Shown one piece after another: positions 16,444 through 27,311 of a DNA stretch of 64,000 bases (position 1 is its first letter; each line of letters begins with the position of its first letter). The DNA lies in contig NZ_SWCI01000009.1 of the NCBI RefSeq assembly GCF_005116715.1, forward strand, positions 47,435 to 111,434, read 5' to 3'. Below the pieces are notes generated by a model that saw only the letters and a program-made list of their open reading frames with translations, made no database searches and was not told where the DNA came from. Source of the stretch: Ferrimonas sediminicola. Its GTDB lineage: Bacteria > Pseudomonadota > Gammaproteobacteria > Enterobacterales > Shewanellaceae. A program made the translations under genes and the position numbers.

Positions 16444-17371
16444 CTGGACCACCCTGTCCCAGTTTCATCTCCTGCGTCCCGGCTGGCTGGTGTTACTGCT
16501 GCCACTGGTGTGGGGATACCGCCGCCTGAGAGCGTCGCGGGGGGCCATGGGCCGCTGGAGCGGCCTGCTCTCCTCGGAGATGCTTGCGGCGATGACGGTA
16601 CCCGGCGATCGTTTTCGGGCCCGGGCCCCAAGGCGACTGTGGCTGTGTCAATTCATGTTGCTCATCCTGGCGCTGTCGGGACCGAGCTGGTATCGCACCG
16701 AGGCGCCCATGGCCAGTGACCGCTCCCTGCTGGTGATCGCCTTGAAGCTGTCGGAGTCGATGCAGGCCACCGACCTGAGCCCGACCCGCCTGGTCCGCGC
16801 CAAGCAGAAGATCGTTGAGCTGATGAGGCGGCGGGGGGATGGCCAAACCGCCCTGGTGGCCTATGCGGGCAGCGCCCACCTGGCGATGCCAGCTACGGAC
16901 GACCGGCGGATGATGTGGCACCTGCTGGATGCCCTGGACCCTAAGGTGATGCCCAGTGAGGGGGATAGACCGGCCGGGGTGCTGCCCCTGGCGGAAGAGC
17001 TGTTCAGCCATAATGGTGAGCCGGCCACCCTGCTGCTGATCACCGATGATGTCCCCTCCGAGGCGTTGAGGCCGTTCGAGGCGCACCTGGCAGGCGGTCC
17101 GCACCGCCTGCTCCTATGGCAGGTGGCGGACCCAGGGCGAATAGCGCCGGAATCGCAGCGGCGCCTGTCGTCCCTGGCGGAGATCGCCGGAGGCGAGCTG
17201 GTGCCTTTTGCCCATGATGACGGCGACATCGAGCAGATCCTCGGGGAGCTCGGGGTGCAGATGAGGCGCAGCGGCAACAGTGAACAGCCCTGGTACGACG
17301 CCGGCTATCTGCTGCTGTGGCTGCAGCTGCCTTTGGGGCTGCTGTGGTTTCGCCGTGGATGGAGGTTGTGA
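16436..17371 (+). CDS. VWA domain membrane protein, BatB type
   Basis: A 311-residue paralogue of the preceding protein. N-terminal helices flank LRASRGAMGRW; the VWA domain has an altered MIDAS, ALKLSESMQ, in place of D-x-S-x-S, while the second loop LLLITDDVPSE is kept. The first metal-site aspartate is therefore lost, so metal binding is doubtful. It ends with a membrane helix. The start at 16436 overlaps the end of the BatA gene. Confidence 0.88.
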   Translation: MVDWTTLSQFHLLRPGWLVLLLPLVWGYRRLRASRGAMGRWSGLLSSEMLAAMTVPGDRFRARAPRRLWLCQFMLLILALSGPSWYRTEAPMASDRSLLVIALKLSESMQATDLSPTRLVRAKQKIVELMRRRGDGQTALVAYAGSAHLAMPATDDRRMMWHLLDALDPKVMPSEGDRPAGVLPLAEELFSHNGEPATLLLITDDVPSEALRPFEAHLAGGPHRLLLWQVADPGRIAPESQRRLSSLAEIAGGELVPFAHDDGDIEQILGELGVQMRRSGNSEQPWYDAGYLLLWLQLPLGLLWFRRGWRL

Positions 17372-18051
17372 TGGTGTCCAGACTGAGAGACCGGCTGCGG
17401 CCACTGGCCCGGTTCCGGGGCTTTTGGCCCCTAGCCGCCGTGTTGCTGCTCATCCTGGTCAGCGGCCTCTACCCCCAGGGGGCGGCCGATGCGTTCTTAA
17501 GCCGGGACCAGCAGGGGCGACTGCTGTTTCAACTGGGACGATACCGGGAGGCGGCGTCCCGTTTCGAGGATTTGCACTGGCGGGCGTTTGCCGGCTACGC
17601 GGCCGGGGATTTCGGGCACAGTGCCCGGCTGTACCAGCAGGTGAACGGCGAACTGGCCGCCTTCGCCCGGGCCAACGCGTTAGCCCATGGTCAACATTAT
17701 CGCCAGGCCCAGGCGGGTTATCGTCGGCTACTCAGGGAGAATCCCCGTTTGGGGGCCGCCCGCATCAATTTGGAGGTGGTGGAGACGTTGATCGCCGAGA
17801 TGGAAAAGCAGGACTCGGGGCGCAAGTCGGCCGATGGCAGGCAGCAGGTGGCCCCGGAGCTGGGTGACAGCCGGGGGAGGGCCAATGGTCAGGGACAACG
17901 GCAGGGCGCGGAGCGAACAGCGGAGGAGAGCATGCAACAGGGGATACCCAAAGAGGCCTGGCTGAGAAAGCTGCAGATCAGCCCCCAGCCATTTTTAAAG
18001 CGTAAGTTCGCCATGGAGTACCGGCGCGCCCTTGAGGAAGCGCAGCGGTGA
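17371..18051 (+). CDS. TPR-containing membrane protein, BatC type
   Basis: A 226-residue protein with one N-terminal membrane helix (FWPLAAVLLLILVSGLYP, about 18-35) and tetratricopeptide-like repeats (LLFQLGRYREAASRFEDL, YRQAQAGYRRLLRENPRLGAAR). The C-terminal part is hydrophilic, rich in Gln, Arg and Gly. The ATG at 17371 overlaps the upstream TGA. It is the usual scaffold protein between BatB and BatD. Confidence 0.85.
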   Translation: MVSRLRDRLRPLARFRGFWPLAAVLLLILVSGLYPQGAADAFLSRDQQGRLLFQLGRYREAASRFEDLHWRAFAGYAAGDFGHSARLYQQVNGELAAFARANALAHGQHYRQAQAGYRRLLRENPRLGAARINLEVVETLIAEMEKQDSGRKSADGRQQVAPELGDSRGRANGQGQRQGAERTAEESMQQGIPKEAWLRKLQISPQPFLKRKFAMEYRRALEEAQR

Positions 18052-19310
18052 GGGGCTGGATCCTGCTGGTGGCGATGATGCCGCTGCTGGCCCTGGCCAA
18101 CGTGGTCAGCATCAACCGCAGCGACCCCGGGGTGGAGGTTCGGCTGGAACTGTTGCAGGCGGGCCCCTACTACGTCAACGGTCGATTGCCGGTGAAGCTG
18201 ACCCTGGCCCTGGATGGGCGCCTCTGGGGGCGGGTGGCGCTGCGCCAGCCGGGGCTGAAGGACGCCCTGGTGATCCATGATCCCGGCCAGGAGTTTGACC
18301 GGGATACGGAGAAGCAGGTTGATCGTCCGAAAGAGATATTGACCCGGCAGTTCGAAATCTACCCCCGGCGGCAGGGGACTCTGGTTCTGGCTCCCATCGA
18401 GATGCAGCTGGTTTATTACGATCGGCCCAGTGACCGGTATCGCCAGGTGACGGTGGCCTCGGCGCCGCTGAGTATCGATGTCCGGCGGCCACCCGAATGG
18501 CCCGAGGGGCGTCAGCCGCTGGTGACTCCTCAACTGACCCTGAGTCACAGCGCCATCGACGCCGAGGATGATCTCAAGGTGGGGGACGCGGTGACACTGA
18601 CCTATTCGATCATGGCCTCCGGAGTGGATGCCATGTTGCTGCCGTCTCTGTCTCTGCCGGAGCTGGAGGGAGCCAGTCAATACCGCAGGCCTGCTCAGCT
18701 CCAAAACTACCGCAACAGCCGGGGAGAGCCGGTGGGTCGCCGCACCGAGCAGGTGACCTACATCGTCCAGCGCCCCGGAACCTTCACCATCTCACCCCAG
18801 AGGGTGAGCTGGTGGAACCTGGACCACTCCCGGCTGGAAAGTGCCGAGGTGGCGGCGGTTACCTGGAAGGCCGGGGGCCCGTTGCCGCCGTGGTTCTACC
18901 GGCTGTGGCACCAGCGACGCGCGCAGATGCTGCTGTTCCTGGTGGTGCTGTCTCTGCTGTCGCTCACGAGCCTGACGCTGGCACTCAAAGGGGCAAAGGG
19001 CGGGGCCGAAGAAAGGCGGCTCAGGCGGAGTTACTGGCGCTCCTTCTCCCGTCAGGATCCGCTGGGGATGTCCCGGGTCCTGGAGGCCTATGTCGCCGGC
19101 AAACCGGGTGGGCATCGGCGGTTGCGACAGGGGCTGGAGGGCGAGTCCCTTGCAGCCCTCGACGCGTTCTACCTCTGGGCCTATGGCACGGACGGGGCGC
19201 CCCCGACTCGCGCCCAGGCAAGGCAACTGCTGCGGGCTGTGTGCCGGCCAGAATCGCTGACAACCGCGCCGGGTTTCTCCCTCAAGCTGAACTGCGGCAG
19301 CCAGCGCTAG
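18048..19310 (+). CDS. BatD-like protein (oxygen-tolerance family)
   Basis: A 420-residue protein starting with GTG inside the end of the preceding gene. A signal peptide (about 1-17) is followed by beta-sandwich domains as in BatD, with LSLPELEGASQYRRPAQLQN and EQVTYIVQRPGTFTISPQRVSWW, a late membrane helix (AQMLLFLVVLSLLSLTSLTLAL, about 287-308) and a cytoplasmic tail of about 110 residues. It ends the Bat block. Confidence 0.85.
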   Translation: MRGWILLVAMMPLLALANVVSINRSDPGVEVRLELLQAGPYYVNGRLPVKLTLALDGRLWGRVALRQPGLKDALVIHDPGQEFDRDTEKQVDRPKEILTRQFEIYPRRQGTLVLAPIEMQLVYYDRPSDRYRQVTVASAPLSIDVRRPPEWPEGRQPLVTPQLTLSHSAIDAEDDLKVGDAVTLTYSIMASGVDAMLLPSLSLPELEGASQYRRPAQLQNYRNSRGEPVGRRTEQVTYIVQRPGTFTISPQRVSWWNLDHSRLESAEVAAVTWKAGGPLPPWFYRLWHQRRAQMLLFLVVLSLLSLTSLTLALKGAKGGAEERRLRRSYWRSFSRQDPLGMSRVLEAYVAGKPGGHRRLRQGLEGESLAALDAFYLWAYGTDGAPPTRAQARQLLRAVCRPESLTTAPGFSLKLNCGSQR

Positions 19311-19554
19311 CGGGTGCTGCCGCCCTGGCGCGGACGGTTCAGTCACCAGCGGTTGTATGGGCAACCAAATTTCTAGGCTGCTTGCAACTCGGTGGTGAGC
19401 GATTTTTGTGCTTGTAAATGAACCTGTTTCCAGAATGTGATTCACCTAATGCCTTGAGCCGATGGGAGAACGTCATTGTTTACACTGTAAATACATCTGT
19501 ATACATTTGCTTCCATCTCGTTAGTTAGTCACGGTACCGGGCGGCTGTAGGACG

Positions 19555-21699
19555 ATGGAACAGACACACTATATTCACCGCAAGATCTCACTGATTGCTG
19601 GAAGCTGCCTGATGTTGGCGTTGGGCATCCTGGTTACATTCTCTCTCTACCATTCCGATGAGCTTCAGACCATCTCACGCGACCAAACGGCGCAAAATCT
19701 GCAGAAGTCGGCAGAGCAACACCTGCAGGTCCTGGCCGCAGAGCAGTCTCAAGTCATTCAGTCGATCATCAACAGAAACCTGATCCGGGGCCGTGCCCTG
19801 GCGCAGGGAGCGCTGTTCCTGAGGGCACAGTCCCGTGAAAGCGGGGAGAGCGGCGCCCTGCAGAGGGATCGGCTGGTCGCGTTCCTGAAGCACAACCTGT
19901 CCGTGTACGATGACATCCTCGGTGTCTACATGGTGATGAACCGGGATGCCCTGGGGGCAGATGCCGAGTTTGTCGATGATGCCGGATTGGCCTCGAACAG
20001 CGTCGGTCGTTTCACCCCCTACTGGTACAGGGCGGGCCAGGGGCAGTTCGAACTGGAAACCATGCTCGAGTCGGATCTGCACGTCACCGACCTGAACGAG
20101 TTTGGCATCGCCGAGAGTGAGTGGTATCGCTGCGCCCTGCGCGAGCACAAGGCCTGCGTCCTCGATCCCTACCTGGATGATGTCGGTGACCAGGAGATGT
20201 TGATGACCTCGGTGACCTATCCCCTGGTGGAGGGTGATGAGACCGTGGGGATGATCGGCATCGATATCTCCCTGGCCGCCCTGCAGCCGATCATCGAGTC
20301 GGTGGATGCGCGGCTGGTTGACGGCCAGGGCGAAGTCGCTCTCCTCAGCCAGGGGGGACTGGTGGCGGCCTGGGATCGAGGCAGCGATGGCCTGGGGGCG
20401 CCGCTACCGGAGTCGGGCCTGATCCGCCGAGGGCAGGTACAGCGCTGGCAGAGTGCCGGCCAGCCCCTGACCCAGTGGAGCGACGATGGCGCCCAGCTGA
20501 GAAGCTGGGTCCCCATTCACTTCGGCGATGCCGCCACCGACTGGGGACTGGCGATCAGCGCCCCCTCCGATCGGGTGCTGGCGGCCGCCACGGATCTGGA
20601 TCGTCGACTGACCGAGCTGGGTCGCGACGCCCTGTGGGAGGAGGTGGTTGTCGCCCTGGGTATCTCGCTGCTGGCGCTGTTGCTGGTGGGGATCTCCACC
20701 CGCCAACTGGTAAAGCCCCTGCAGAAGGTCACCGAACGGATCACCACCATTGCGTCCGGGGAGTGGGACCTCACCCAGAGGCTGACGCTGGAGAGTCGCG
20801 ACGAGATAGGGGTGCTTGCCCACCGCTTCAACCAGTTCCTGGAGAAACTGCAGGACACGGTCAGTGCCATCGACCAGTCGGTGGTCAGCGGAGAACAGAC
20901 TTCACGCCAGGCATCGGAGATTGCCGTGCGCACCAGCGACAGCAGTCAGCAGCAGCTGATGGAGATGGAGCAGGTGGCCGCCGCCCTGGAGCAGATGACC
21001 GCCACCGCCGGCAGCGTTTCGGAAAATGCCGCCCAGGCCGCCAACGCCGCCGGGGCCGCCGGTGAGGCTGCCGCCTCCGGTCAGCAGGTGGCGGGTGACA
21101 CCAGCACGGCGGTGCAGTCCCTGGTGCAGGACGTCTCAGAGGCGATGCCCATGGCCCGTCAGCTGGAGCAGGAGAGCCGGAACATCGAGTCGATTCTCAA
21201 GGTGATCCAGGAGATCGCCGAGCAGACCAACTTGCTGGCGCTCAACGCCGCCATCGAGGCGGCCCGGGCCGGTGAGCAGGGCCGGGGATTTGCGGTGGTG
21301 GCCTCGGAAGTGCGTGCCTTGGCGGAGCGCACCCAGCAGTCGGTGGAGGAGATTCGTCGCCTGATTGAACTGCTGCAGGGGGGCACCCGCAATGTGGTGC
21401 AGGCGATCAGCAGCGGCAACGACAAGGCGCTGGAGGCGGTGAACCAGGTGCAGGCGATGGACGACGCGCTGCGGGTGATCGTGGCCCATATCCGTCACAT
21501 CACCGACAACGGTGCCACCATCGCCAACCTGGCTGCCGAGCAGAGCGGGGTGGCCAATGAAATCAGCCAGAATGTCAGCAACATTCGTGAAGCCAGTCGC
21601 TCCATCGCCGCCGAGGCGGAAGCGTCCGCCGGTCTGAGTGAGGAGCTGCAGCAGCTGTCGGTCGAGCAGCGACAGATTGTCGCCCAGTTCAAGGTGTAG
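19555..21699 (+). CDS. Methyl-accepting chemotaxis protein with Cache-type sensor
   Basis: A 714-residue chemoreceptor. Membrane helix 1 spans about 12-32, a periplasmic double-Cache-like domain about 33-355, helix 2 about 365-385, then HAMP and the signalling coiled coil. The hairpin tip motif [19 protein letters not shown] (about 557-575) with [18 protein letters not shown] is canonical. No C-terminal CheR-binding pentapeptide is visible. The ligand is unknown. It is a single gene preceded by a 244-base AT-richer gap. Confidence 0.93.
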   Translation: MEQTHYIHRKISLIAGSCLMLALGILVTFSLYHSDELQTISRDQTAQNLQKSAEQHLQVLAAEQSQVIQSIINRNLIRGRALAQGALFLRAQSRESGESGALQRDRLVAFLKHNLSVYDDILGVYMVMNRDALGADAEFVDDAGLASNSVGRFTPYWYRAGQGQFELETMLESDLHVTDLNEFGIAESEWYRCALREHKACVLDPYLDDVGDQEMLMTSVTYPLVEGDETVGMIGIDISLAALQPIIESVDARLVDGQGEVALLSQGGLVAAWDRGSDGLGAPLPESGLIRRGQVQRWQSAGQPLTQWSDDGAQLRSWVPIHFGDAATDWGLAISAPSDRVLAAATDLDRRLTELGRDALWEEVVVALGISLLALLLVGISTRQLVKPLQKVTERITTIASGEWDLTQRLTLESRDEIGVLAHRFNQFLEKLQDTVSAIDQSVVSGEQTSRQASEIAVRTSDSSQQQLMEMEQVAAALEQMTATAGSVSENAAQAANAAGAAGEAAASGQQVAGDTSTAVQSLVQDVSEAMPMARQLEQESRNIESILKVIQEIAEQTNLLALNAAIEAARAGEQGRGFAVVASEVRALAERTQQSVEEIRRLIELLQGGTRNVVQAISSGNDKALEAVNQVQAMDDALRVIVAHIRHITDNGATIANLAAEQSGVANEISQNVSNIREASRSIAAEAEASAGLSEELQQLSVEQRQIVAQFKV

Positions 21700-21728
21700 C
21701 GTCCGGGGCCCGTGGGGCCCCTTCGCGT

Positions 21729-22217
21729 TTACATTATCACCACGGTGGCGTAGCCCTGGGCTTGGTAACCGATCAGTGAGATGAAGGTATTGCCTACCGG
21801 AGTGATGCCCGGAAGAAGCTGGCCGTTGTCGACTCCGAACAGCTCGGTGGCGATGGAGCAGGCTTCCAGGCGGATCCCCTTGGTGTGCAGCTGTTTGATT
21901 TGAGCTGCGATCTGCTGGCGGGCCGGGACGGTAGCGTCGCTGTTGTCGATAAACTGCACCGCAGCGCCGCGGAAGGCGATGACAAACTCCGGCGTTACGC
22001 CTTGGGCGACCAGCCCGTCGTAGGTCATCTCGATGACCTGAAGATAGAGAGGCAGCTTCTCCAGCTCTCCCAGGTTGATATCAAACAGCGCTTTTCCCTG
22101 GGTAACGCCGGCCAATGCCTGGCTGTCGAGGGGGCGCTCAGACGCTTGGGCCGGCGCCAGGTTGAGGCTGAGGATCAGGGACAGGGCTGCGACCAGCAGG
22201 GTTTTCAACGAAGACAT
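21729..22217 (-). CDS. Periplasmic DsrE-like protein
   Basis: A 162-residue protein with a Sec signal peptide (about 1-25, ending PAQAS). The mature domain resembles the DsrE/DsrF fold: ALFDINLGELEKLPLYLQVI, VIAFRGAAVQFI and IRLEACSIATELFGVD, with a cysteine near 120 at the position often conserved in sulfur-relay members. Exported DsrE-like proteins are common but poorly characterised. It stands alone, converging on the chemoreceptor; a GC-rich hairpin (21705-21721) separates the two stops. Confidence 0.72.
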   Translation of the reverse strand: MSSLKTLLVAALSLILSLNLAPAQASERPLDSQALAGVTQGKALFDINLGELEKLPLYLQVIEMTYDGLVAQGVTPEFVIAFRGAAVQFIDNSDATVPARQQIAAQIKQLHTKGIRLEACSIATELFGVDNGQLLPGITPVGNTFISLIGYQAQGYATVVIM

Positions 22218-22392
22218 GGTGTTTTCCTTGCGAAAATGGGTGTGCGGGCAAGGATAAAGCGGTTGCTGCGTCTTGTATATAAGAAATATCTAAATTAAGC
22301 AAAACTCATATATCGATCACGAAGCGGGTTTTCTGCAGTAACCGGGGCGGGGGCGTCGGCAAGCCGCCCGGGCGGCCTGCCGGACGAAGAGA

Positions 22393-23496
22393 TCAGTCGA
22401 TCAGGCCGTACTGCTCCTTGAGGATCTGGATGATCTCCGCCTTGGGGTTGTCGGAGAGAAACAGTTCCTGCCCGGTGATCTTCTCGGCGATCTCCACATA
22501 GGTGCGGGACACCTCCATCAGCACCGATTCGGGCAGGTCGTTATCCCGGGCCAGGGCCTGGCGCTCCGCCATCCGATCCTTGTTCAGCAGGATATCCGGA
22601 TCGGGGAAGTGGCTGAGCAGCATCTGACGGAACCCCTCTTTGGAGTTCTCCACCACGATGCCATCGCGGTAGCTGGGGCCGTCCCAGATCCGCGAGGAGT
22701 CGGGGGTACCCACTTCGTCCATGTAGATCAGCTTCTCCTGGCCCTGGCTGTCGGTGACATAGCCGAACTCAAACTTGGTGTCGACAAACACCTGGTCCAG
22801 CTTGGCCAGTGTGTCGCTGATCAGATCGAACCCCTCCTTGAGCAGCTTCTCGTAGAGCTCGATGTCTTCCGGAGCACGGAAGTTGAACGCCTGGTAGTTG
22901 TCGGCGATGTCCTGACGGGTGATGTTGACGTCGTCCGCCTCCGGCACCCCGGGAATCCCCTTGAGAATTCCCTTGGTGGAGGGGGTGATCAGCAGTTCAG
23001 GCAGCTTCTGGTCCTTCTCCAGACCCTCGGGCAGCTGGATGCCACAGAACTCGCGCTCACCCTTGGTGTAACTGCGCCACATGGAGCCGGTGATGTACTG
23101 GCGGCAGATCGCCTCGATCATCACCGGGCGCGCTTTCTGAACGATCCACACGAAGGGGTGGGGGATGTCCAGGATGTGGCTGTCGGCCAGGCCCTGTTCA
23201 CGGAACAGCTTGAACCAGTGGTTGGAGATGGCATTGAGGGCGGCCCCCTTGCCGGGCACTCCGGCCAGCCCATTCTCGCCATGCCAGATGCAGTCGAAGG
23301 CGCTGATGCGGTCACTGATCACCATGATGGCCAGGGGAGCATCGGCGGCCACGTCGTAGCCCTTCTCCTCGATCAGGCGAGCGCTGTCTTCGGCGGTGAG
23401 CCAGTAGACGCTGCGCACCTTACCGCTGTGTACCGGCTGTTCGGTACGAATGGGGAGATCGTTGTTAACGGCCAAAACTTTGTCGGCGAGACTCAT
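22393..23496 (-). CDS. purC: Phosphoribosylaminoimidazolesuccinocarboxamide synthase (SAICAR synthetase)
   Basis: A 367-residue enzyme of purine biosynthesis, joining aspartate to CAIR with ATP to give SAICAR in the cytoplasm. [11 protein letters not shown] (nucleotide-binding strand, about 23), [12 protein letters not shown] (about 60), [12 protein letters not shown] and the metal-site [14 protein letters not shown] (about 254) are all present. It is of the long form (about 367 residues rather than about 237) found in several gammaproteobacteria. Monocistronic. Confidence 0.95.
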   Translation of the reverse strand: MSLADKVLAVNNDLPIRTEQPVHSGKVRSVYWLTAEDSARLIEEKGYDVAADAPLAIMVISDRISAFDCIWHGENGLAGVPGKGAALNAISNHWFKLFREQGLADSHILDIPHPFVWIVQKARPVMIEAICRQYITGSMWRSYTKGEREFCGIQLPEGLEKDQKLPELLITPSTKGILKGIPGVPEADDVNITRQDIADNYQAFNFRAPEDIELYEKLLKEGFDLISDTLAKLDQVFVDTKFEFGYVTDSQGQEKLIYMDEVGTPDSSRIWDGPSYRDGIVVENSKEGFRQMLLSHFPDPDILLNKDRMAERQALARDNDLPESVLMEVSRTYVEIAEKITGQELFLSDNPKAEIIQILKEQYGLID

Positions 23497-24020
23497 GACA
23501 ACTGTCCTGTTTTATGAGGTTGTAGGGTGTGCCAGAGGCAGTGGGAGCGCCGTGGGCCAGGGTGCGAAGCCGGGCTATGGACCCGGGTTCCGGTGCACGT
23601 TCCCACCGTGGTCGCAAGATGAGAACTCTGCGTTCTTGTATTCGCACAATGATGGGTGAGACCGGCCTGCTGTTATTGCTGTTCTGGGGCGGCTCTTCCC
23701 TCAAGGCCGGGATGGGGCCTGAGGTTCATCTACTGGGTTAAGCACTCCAAGTCACTTATGTAACTGGCAATTCTCGATGCGCACCGGCTTTTTTTCTCTG
23801 TGTTGGTGTGGCTTGCGCCCTCGCATCCAGTGGCGTGAATCATACCAGATATTGGCGGTGCCTCCATCGGGATTGATGAAAAAGTCGCCAAAAAAGAGAG
23901 AACTCACTGTTCCAAAATTGGCGCCAATACTCGGCGTTGACCAGGGCTTTGCACTGTCGGCCTTGGCACTGTGCCAGATTCGCTTCTAGTCTTAGTGGTT
24001 ATCGCTGAGGTGGAAACCTT
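23497..24020. other. Intergenic region between purC and the oxidase operon
   Basis: No gene is supported; several short open frames lack coding features. Near 23778 the sequence GATGCGCACCGGCTTTTTTT looks like the right half of a terminator similar to the one at 6521-6546, without a convincing left arm. Confidence 0.45.
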
Positions 24021-24068
24021 TTGCAGCTCAGGCTTCTGCCCGGCCCCGTTGTCATTGCGGTAAATGGG

Positions 24069-25550
24069 ATGTCGCCTGTGACCATAGCCATCGTCCTGAT
24101 CGCCCTGTTGCTCCTCTCCCTCGGGTTTCATTTTGCCGGGGGATGGCGCCTGCCCGAGTTGGCCTCCAACTGGGGCAACATCGATCTGACCATTGCCCTC
24201 ACCCTGGTCATCACCGGCCTGGTGTTTATTGCCGTGGTGGTGTTTATGGCCTGGGCGGTGTACCGATATCGCTACCGCCGGGAGCGGCAGGCGCATTACC
24301 AGCCGGAAAACGCCAGGCTGGAGGGGTGGCTGACCGGGTTAACCGCCCTGGGGATCACCGTGATGCTGGTGCCCGGTCTCTATGTCTACTCCGATGTGGT
24401 CCGTGTCCCCGAGGACGCCCACCAGGTTGAGGCGTTGGCCCAGCAGTGGAGTTGGCAGTTCCGTCTGCCCGGCGAGGATGGTCAGCTCGGGCGCACCGAC
24501 ATCAAGCGGATCACCCCGGACAACCCCTTTGGCATAGACCCGGCCGATCCATTGGGTCAGGATGATCGCCTGGTGGCCAGCAACCGGTTGCACCTGCCCG
24601 TGGACAGGCCGGTCAAGGTGCTGCTGCGCTCCAAGGATGTGCTGCACGACTTCTATGTTCCCCAGATGCGCAACAAGATCGACGCCGTGCCCGGCATCGT
24701 CTCCTCCATGTGGTTTACCCCGACCCGGGAAGGGGAGTTTGAGATCCTCTGTGCCGAGCTGTGTGGGGTGGGGCACTTCAACATGAGGGGCAGCCTGCTG
24801 GTGGAGTCGCCGGAGTCTTTTCAGGCCTGGGTGGCCGGACTGCCTACCTTCGCCGCCAGTATGACCGCGTCAGGGTCCAGCGATCTCAGCCCACAGGCCA
24901 GGGAGGGGGAAACCCTGGCCAGTTCCCAGGGATGCCTGGCCTGTCATGGCTTTGAGTCCAGTCCGCTGGCACCCAGCTGGCTTGGGCTTTATGGCAAACA
25001 GGAAACCTTGTCGGACGGCAGCACCCTGACGGTGGATGAGGAGTACCTGATCGAGTCAATACGCCAGCCGGGCGCCCGGCTGGTTAAGGGCTATGCCAAT
25101 GTGATGCCTGCCTATCCGGCGCTTACGGAACTGCAACTGGATGCCATCATCGCCTATATCCGTGAGCGCGGCGGCAGCGCCGGGGCCGATGACGTGGCGC
25201 CGGTAGGGGAGAAGTCCGCGCCGGCGACGCCCCCCGCCCCCGAGGGCGCGGTCACGGCCGATCCGCTCTCCGGTGAAGGGCTGGCGCGATCCAAGGGCTG
25301 CATTGCCTGTCACAGCCTCGACGGCAGCCCGGGAGTGGGACCCAGCTGGCTGGGTCTGGCGGGGAGTGAACGGACGCTGACCGATGGCCGCACCCTGATC
25401 GCCGACGAGGCCTACCTGCATCGGGCCATCACCGAGCCTGCTGCAGAACTGGTTGAAGGGTATCAGCCACTGATGCCGCCCCTTCCCTTGACCGACGACG
25501 AGACCCAGGCACTGATCCAGTACATCCAGGAGCTGTCTGACAGCCCCTGA
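24069..25550 (+). CDS. Cytochrome c oxidase subunit II with two fused cytochrome c domains
   Basis: A membrane-anchored electron-entry subunit. After an N-terminal hydrophobic segment and two membrane helices comes the cupredoxin domain with the CuA site CAELCGVGHFNM (about residues 236-247). Two cytochrome c domains follow, each with a haem site (CLACH about 296, CIACH about 413), joined by an Ala/Pro/Glu linker. Single-haem caa3-type subunits are common; two fused domains are less so. ATG 24069 is used; a TTG at 24021, better spaced from GAGGTGG, would add 16 residues and is an alternative start. It is first in a five-gene oxidase operon. Confidence 0.88.
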   Translation: MSPVTIAIVLIALLLLSLGFHFAGGWRLPELASNWGNIDLTIALTLVITGLVFIAVVVFMAWAVYRYRYRRERQAHYQPENARLEGWLTGLTALGITVMLVPGLYVYSDVVRVPEDAHQVEALAQQWSWQFRLPGEDGQLGRTDIKRITPDNPFGIDPADPLGQDDRLVASNRLHLPVDRPVKVLLRSKDVLHDFYVPQMRNKIDAVPGIVSSMWFTPTREGEFEILCAELCGVGHFNMRGSLLVESPESFQAWVAGLPTFAASMTASGSSDLSPQAREGETLASSQGCLACHGFESSPLAPSWLGLYGKQETLSDGSTLTVDEEYLIESIRQPGARLVKGYANVMPAYPALTELQLDAIIAYIRERGGSAGADDVAPVGEKSAPATPPAPEGAVTADPLSGEGLARSKGCIACHSLDGSPGVGPSWLGLAGSERTLTDGRTLIADEAYLHRAITEPAAELVEGYQPLMPPLPLTDDETQALIQYIQELSDSP

Positions 25551-25562
25551 CGGGAGGCGAGT

Positions 25563-27311
25563 ATGAGCCAGGAGTTTGACCATCCGGCGCCCACTGGGTT
25601 CTGGCGGAAATACGTATTCAGCCAGGATCACAAGGTGATCGCCATCCAGTACACCCTGACCGCGGTGGCCGTCGGCCTGGTGGCCCTGGTGCTGTCTCTG
25701 TTGATGCGACTGCAACTGGGATTTCCGGGTCAGTTCGACTTCATCGATCCCGCCTCCTACTACCAGATGATCACCATGCACGGGATGATCATGGTGGTCT
25801 ATCTGCTTACCGCCCTGTTCCTTGGGGGTTTTGGCAACTACTTGATCCCCTTGATGGTGGGGGCCAGGGACATGGTGTTCCCCTTCCTGAACATGCTCAG
25901 CTACTGGGCCTACCTGGTGGCGGTGCTGATCCTGATGGCCAGCTTCTTTGTCAGCGGCGGACCCACCGGTGCCGGCTGGACCCTTTATCCGCCCCAGGCG
26001 ATCCTACAGGGCACCCCGGGCGTCGACGGCGGCATTGTGCTGATGCTGGTCTCCCTGGCGGTGTTTATCGTGGCGGCCACCATGGGCGGACTCAATTACG
26101 TCACCACGGTGCTGCAGGCGCGCACCCGGGGGATGACGCTGATGCGGATGCCCTTGACGGTGTGGGGGATCTTTATGGCCACCATCATGGCACTGCTGGC
26201 CTTCCCGGCCCTGTTTGTCAGTGCGGTGATGATGCTGTTCGACAAGCTGCTGGGCACCAGCTTCTTCATGCCCGAACTGATCTCACTGGGACAGGCCACC
26301 GACTACGGCGGTGGCAGTCCCATCCTGTTCCAGCACCTGTTTTGGTTCTTCGGACATCCAGAGGTGTACATCGTGGCGCTGCCCGCCTTCGGCATAGTGT
26401 CGGATCTCATCAGCGTCAATGCCCGCAAGACCATCTTCGGCTACCGGATGATGGTCTGGGCCATCGTCTTCATCGGGGTGCTCAGCTTCGTGGTCTGGGC
26501 CCATCACATGTATGTCTCCGGCATGAACCCCTACTTCGGCTTCTTCTTCGCGGTGTCGACGCTGATCATCGCCGTACCCACCGCCATCAAGGTGTACAAC
26601 TGGGTGCTGACCCTGTGGCGAGGCAACGTGCGGATGACGGTGCCCATGCTCTACTCCGTCGCCTTCGTACTCACCTTTGTCTTTGGCGGCATGACCGGGC
26701 TGTTCCTGGGAAACGTGGTGGTGGATCTGCCCCTGTCCGACACCTACTTCGTGGTGGCCCACTTCCATATGGTGATGGGGGTGGCGCCGATCCTGGTGAT
26801 CTTCGGCGGTATCTATCACTGGTACCCCAGTGTCACCGGCCGCATGCTCCACGAAGGCCTGGGCAAGCTGCACTTCTGGATCACCTTCCTCGGCACCTGG
26901 GCCATCTACTTTCCGATGCACTACCTGGGGGTGCTGGGACTGCCCCGGCGTTACTACGCCTACGACGATTACGCCTTCATTCCCCCTGAGGCCCACAGCA
27001 TCAACGCCTTCATCACCGTCGCCGCCCTGATAGTCGGTGTGGCGCAACTGCTGTTCCTGTTCAACCTGGCCTGGAGTTATGTGCGCGGTCCCAGGGCCAG
27101 GCCCAACCCCTGGCAATCCGCCTCCCTCGAGTGGCAGACCCCCACCTTGCCGCCCGGTCATGGCAACTGGGGACCCAAGCTGCCGGTGGTCTACCGCTGG
27201 GCCTACGACTACAGCGTCCCGGGCCACCCGGAGGACATGGTGGTGCAGACCGATCCCTGGCGGGGTGGGGATGCCCTGAAGGCTAACCTTCAGTCGGAGG
27301 CCAGCCCATGA
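25563..27311 (+). CDS. ctaD: Cytochrome c oxidase subunit I
   Basis: A 582-residue catalytic subunit with 12 or more membrane helices. The family signatures are present: MHGMIMVVYLLTALFLGGFG (haem ligand region), WFFGHPEVYIVALPAFGIVS (CuB histidine and cross-linked tyrosine), WAHHMYVSGMNP and HFHMVMG. It reduces oxygen to water and pumps protons. It starts 12 bases after subunit II with a GGGAGG site. Confidence 0.95.
   Translation: MSQEFDHPAPTGFWRKYVFSQDHKVIAIQYTLTAVAVGLVALVLSLLMRLQLGFPGQFDFIDPASYYQMITMHGMIMVVYLLTALFLGGFGNYLIPLMVGARDMVFPFLNMLSYWAYLVAVLILMASFFVSGGPTGAGWTLYPPQAILQGTPGVDGGIVLMLVSLAVFIVAATMGGLNYVTTVLQARTRGMTLMRMPLTVWGIFMATIMALLAFPALFVSAVMMLFDKLLGTSFFMPELISLGQATDYGGGSPILFQHLFWFFGHPEVYIVALPAFGIVSDLISVNARKTIFGYRMMVWAIVFIGVLSFVVWAHHMYVSGMNPYFGFFFAVSTLIIAVPTAIKVYNWVLTLWRGNVRMTVPMLYSVAFVLTFVFGGMTGLFLGNVVVDLPLSDTYFVVAHFHMVMGVAPILVIFGGIYHWYPSVTGRMLHEGLGKLHFWITFLGTWAIYFPMHYLGVLGLPRRYYAYDDYAFIPPEAHSINAFITVAALIVGVAQLLFLFNLAWSYVRGPRARPNPWQSASLEWQTPTLPPGHGNWGPKLPVVYRWAYDYSVPGHPEDMVVQTDPWRGGDALKANLQSEASP

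Noticed and set aside
23529..23741. Short open frame upstream of purC
   Set aside because: No homology or ribosome-binding support; probably part of the purC upstream region.
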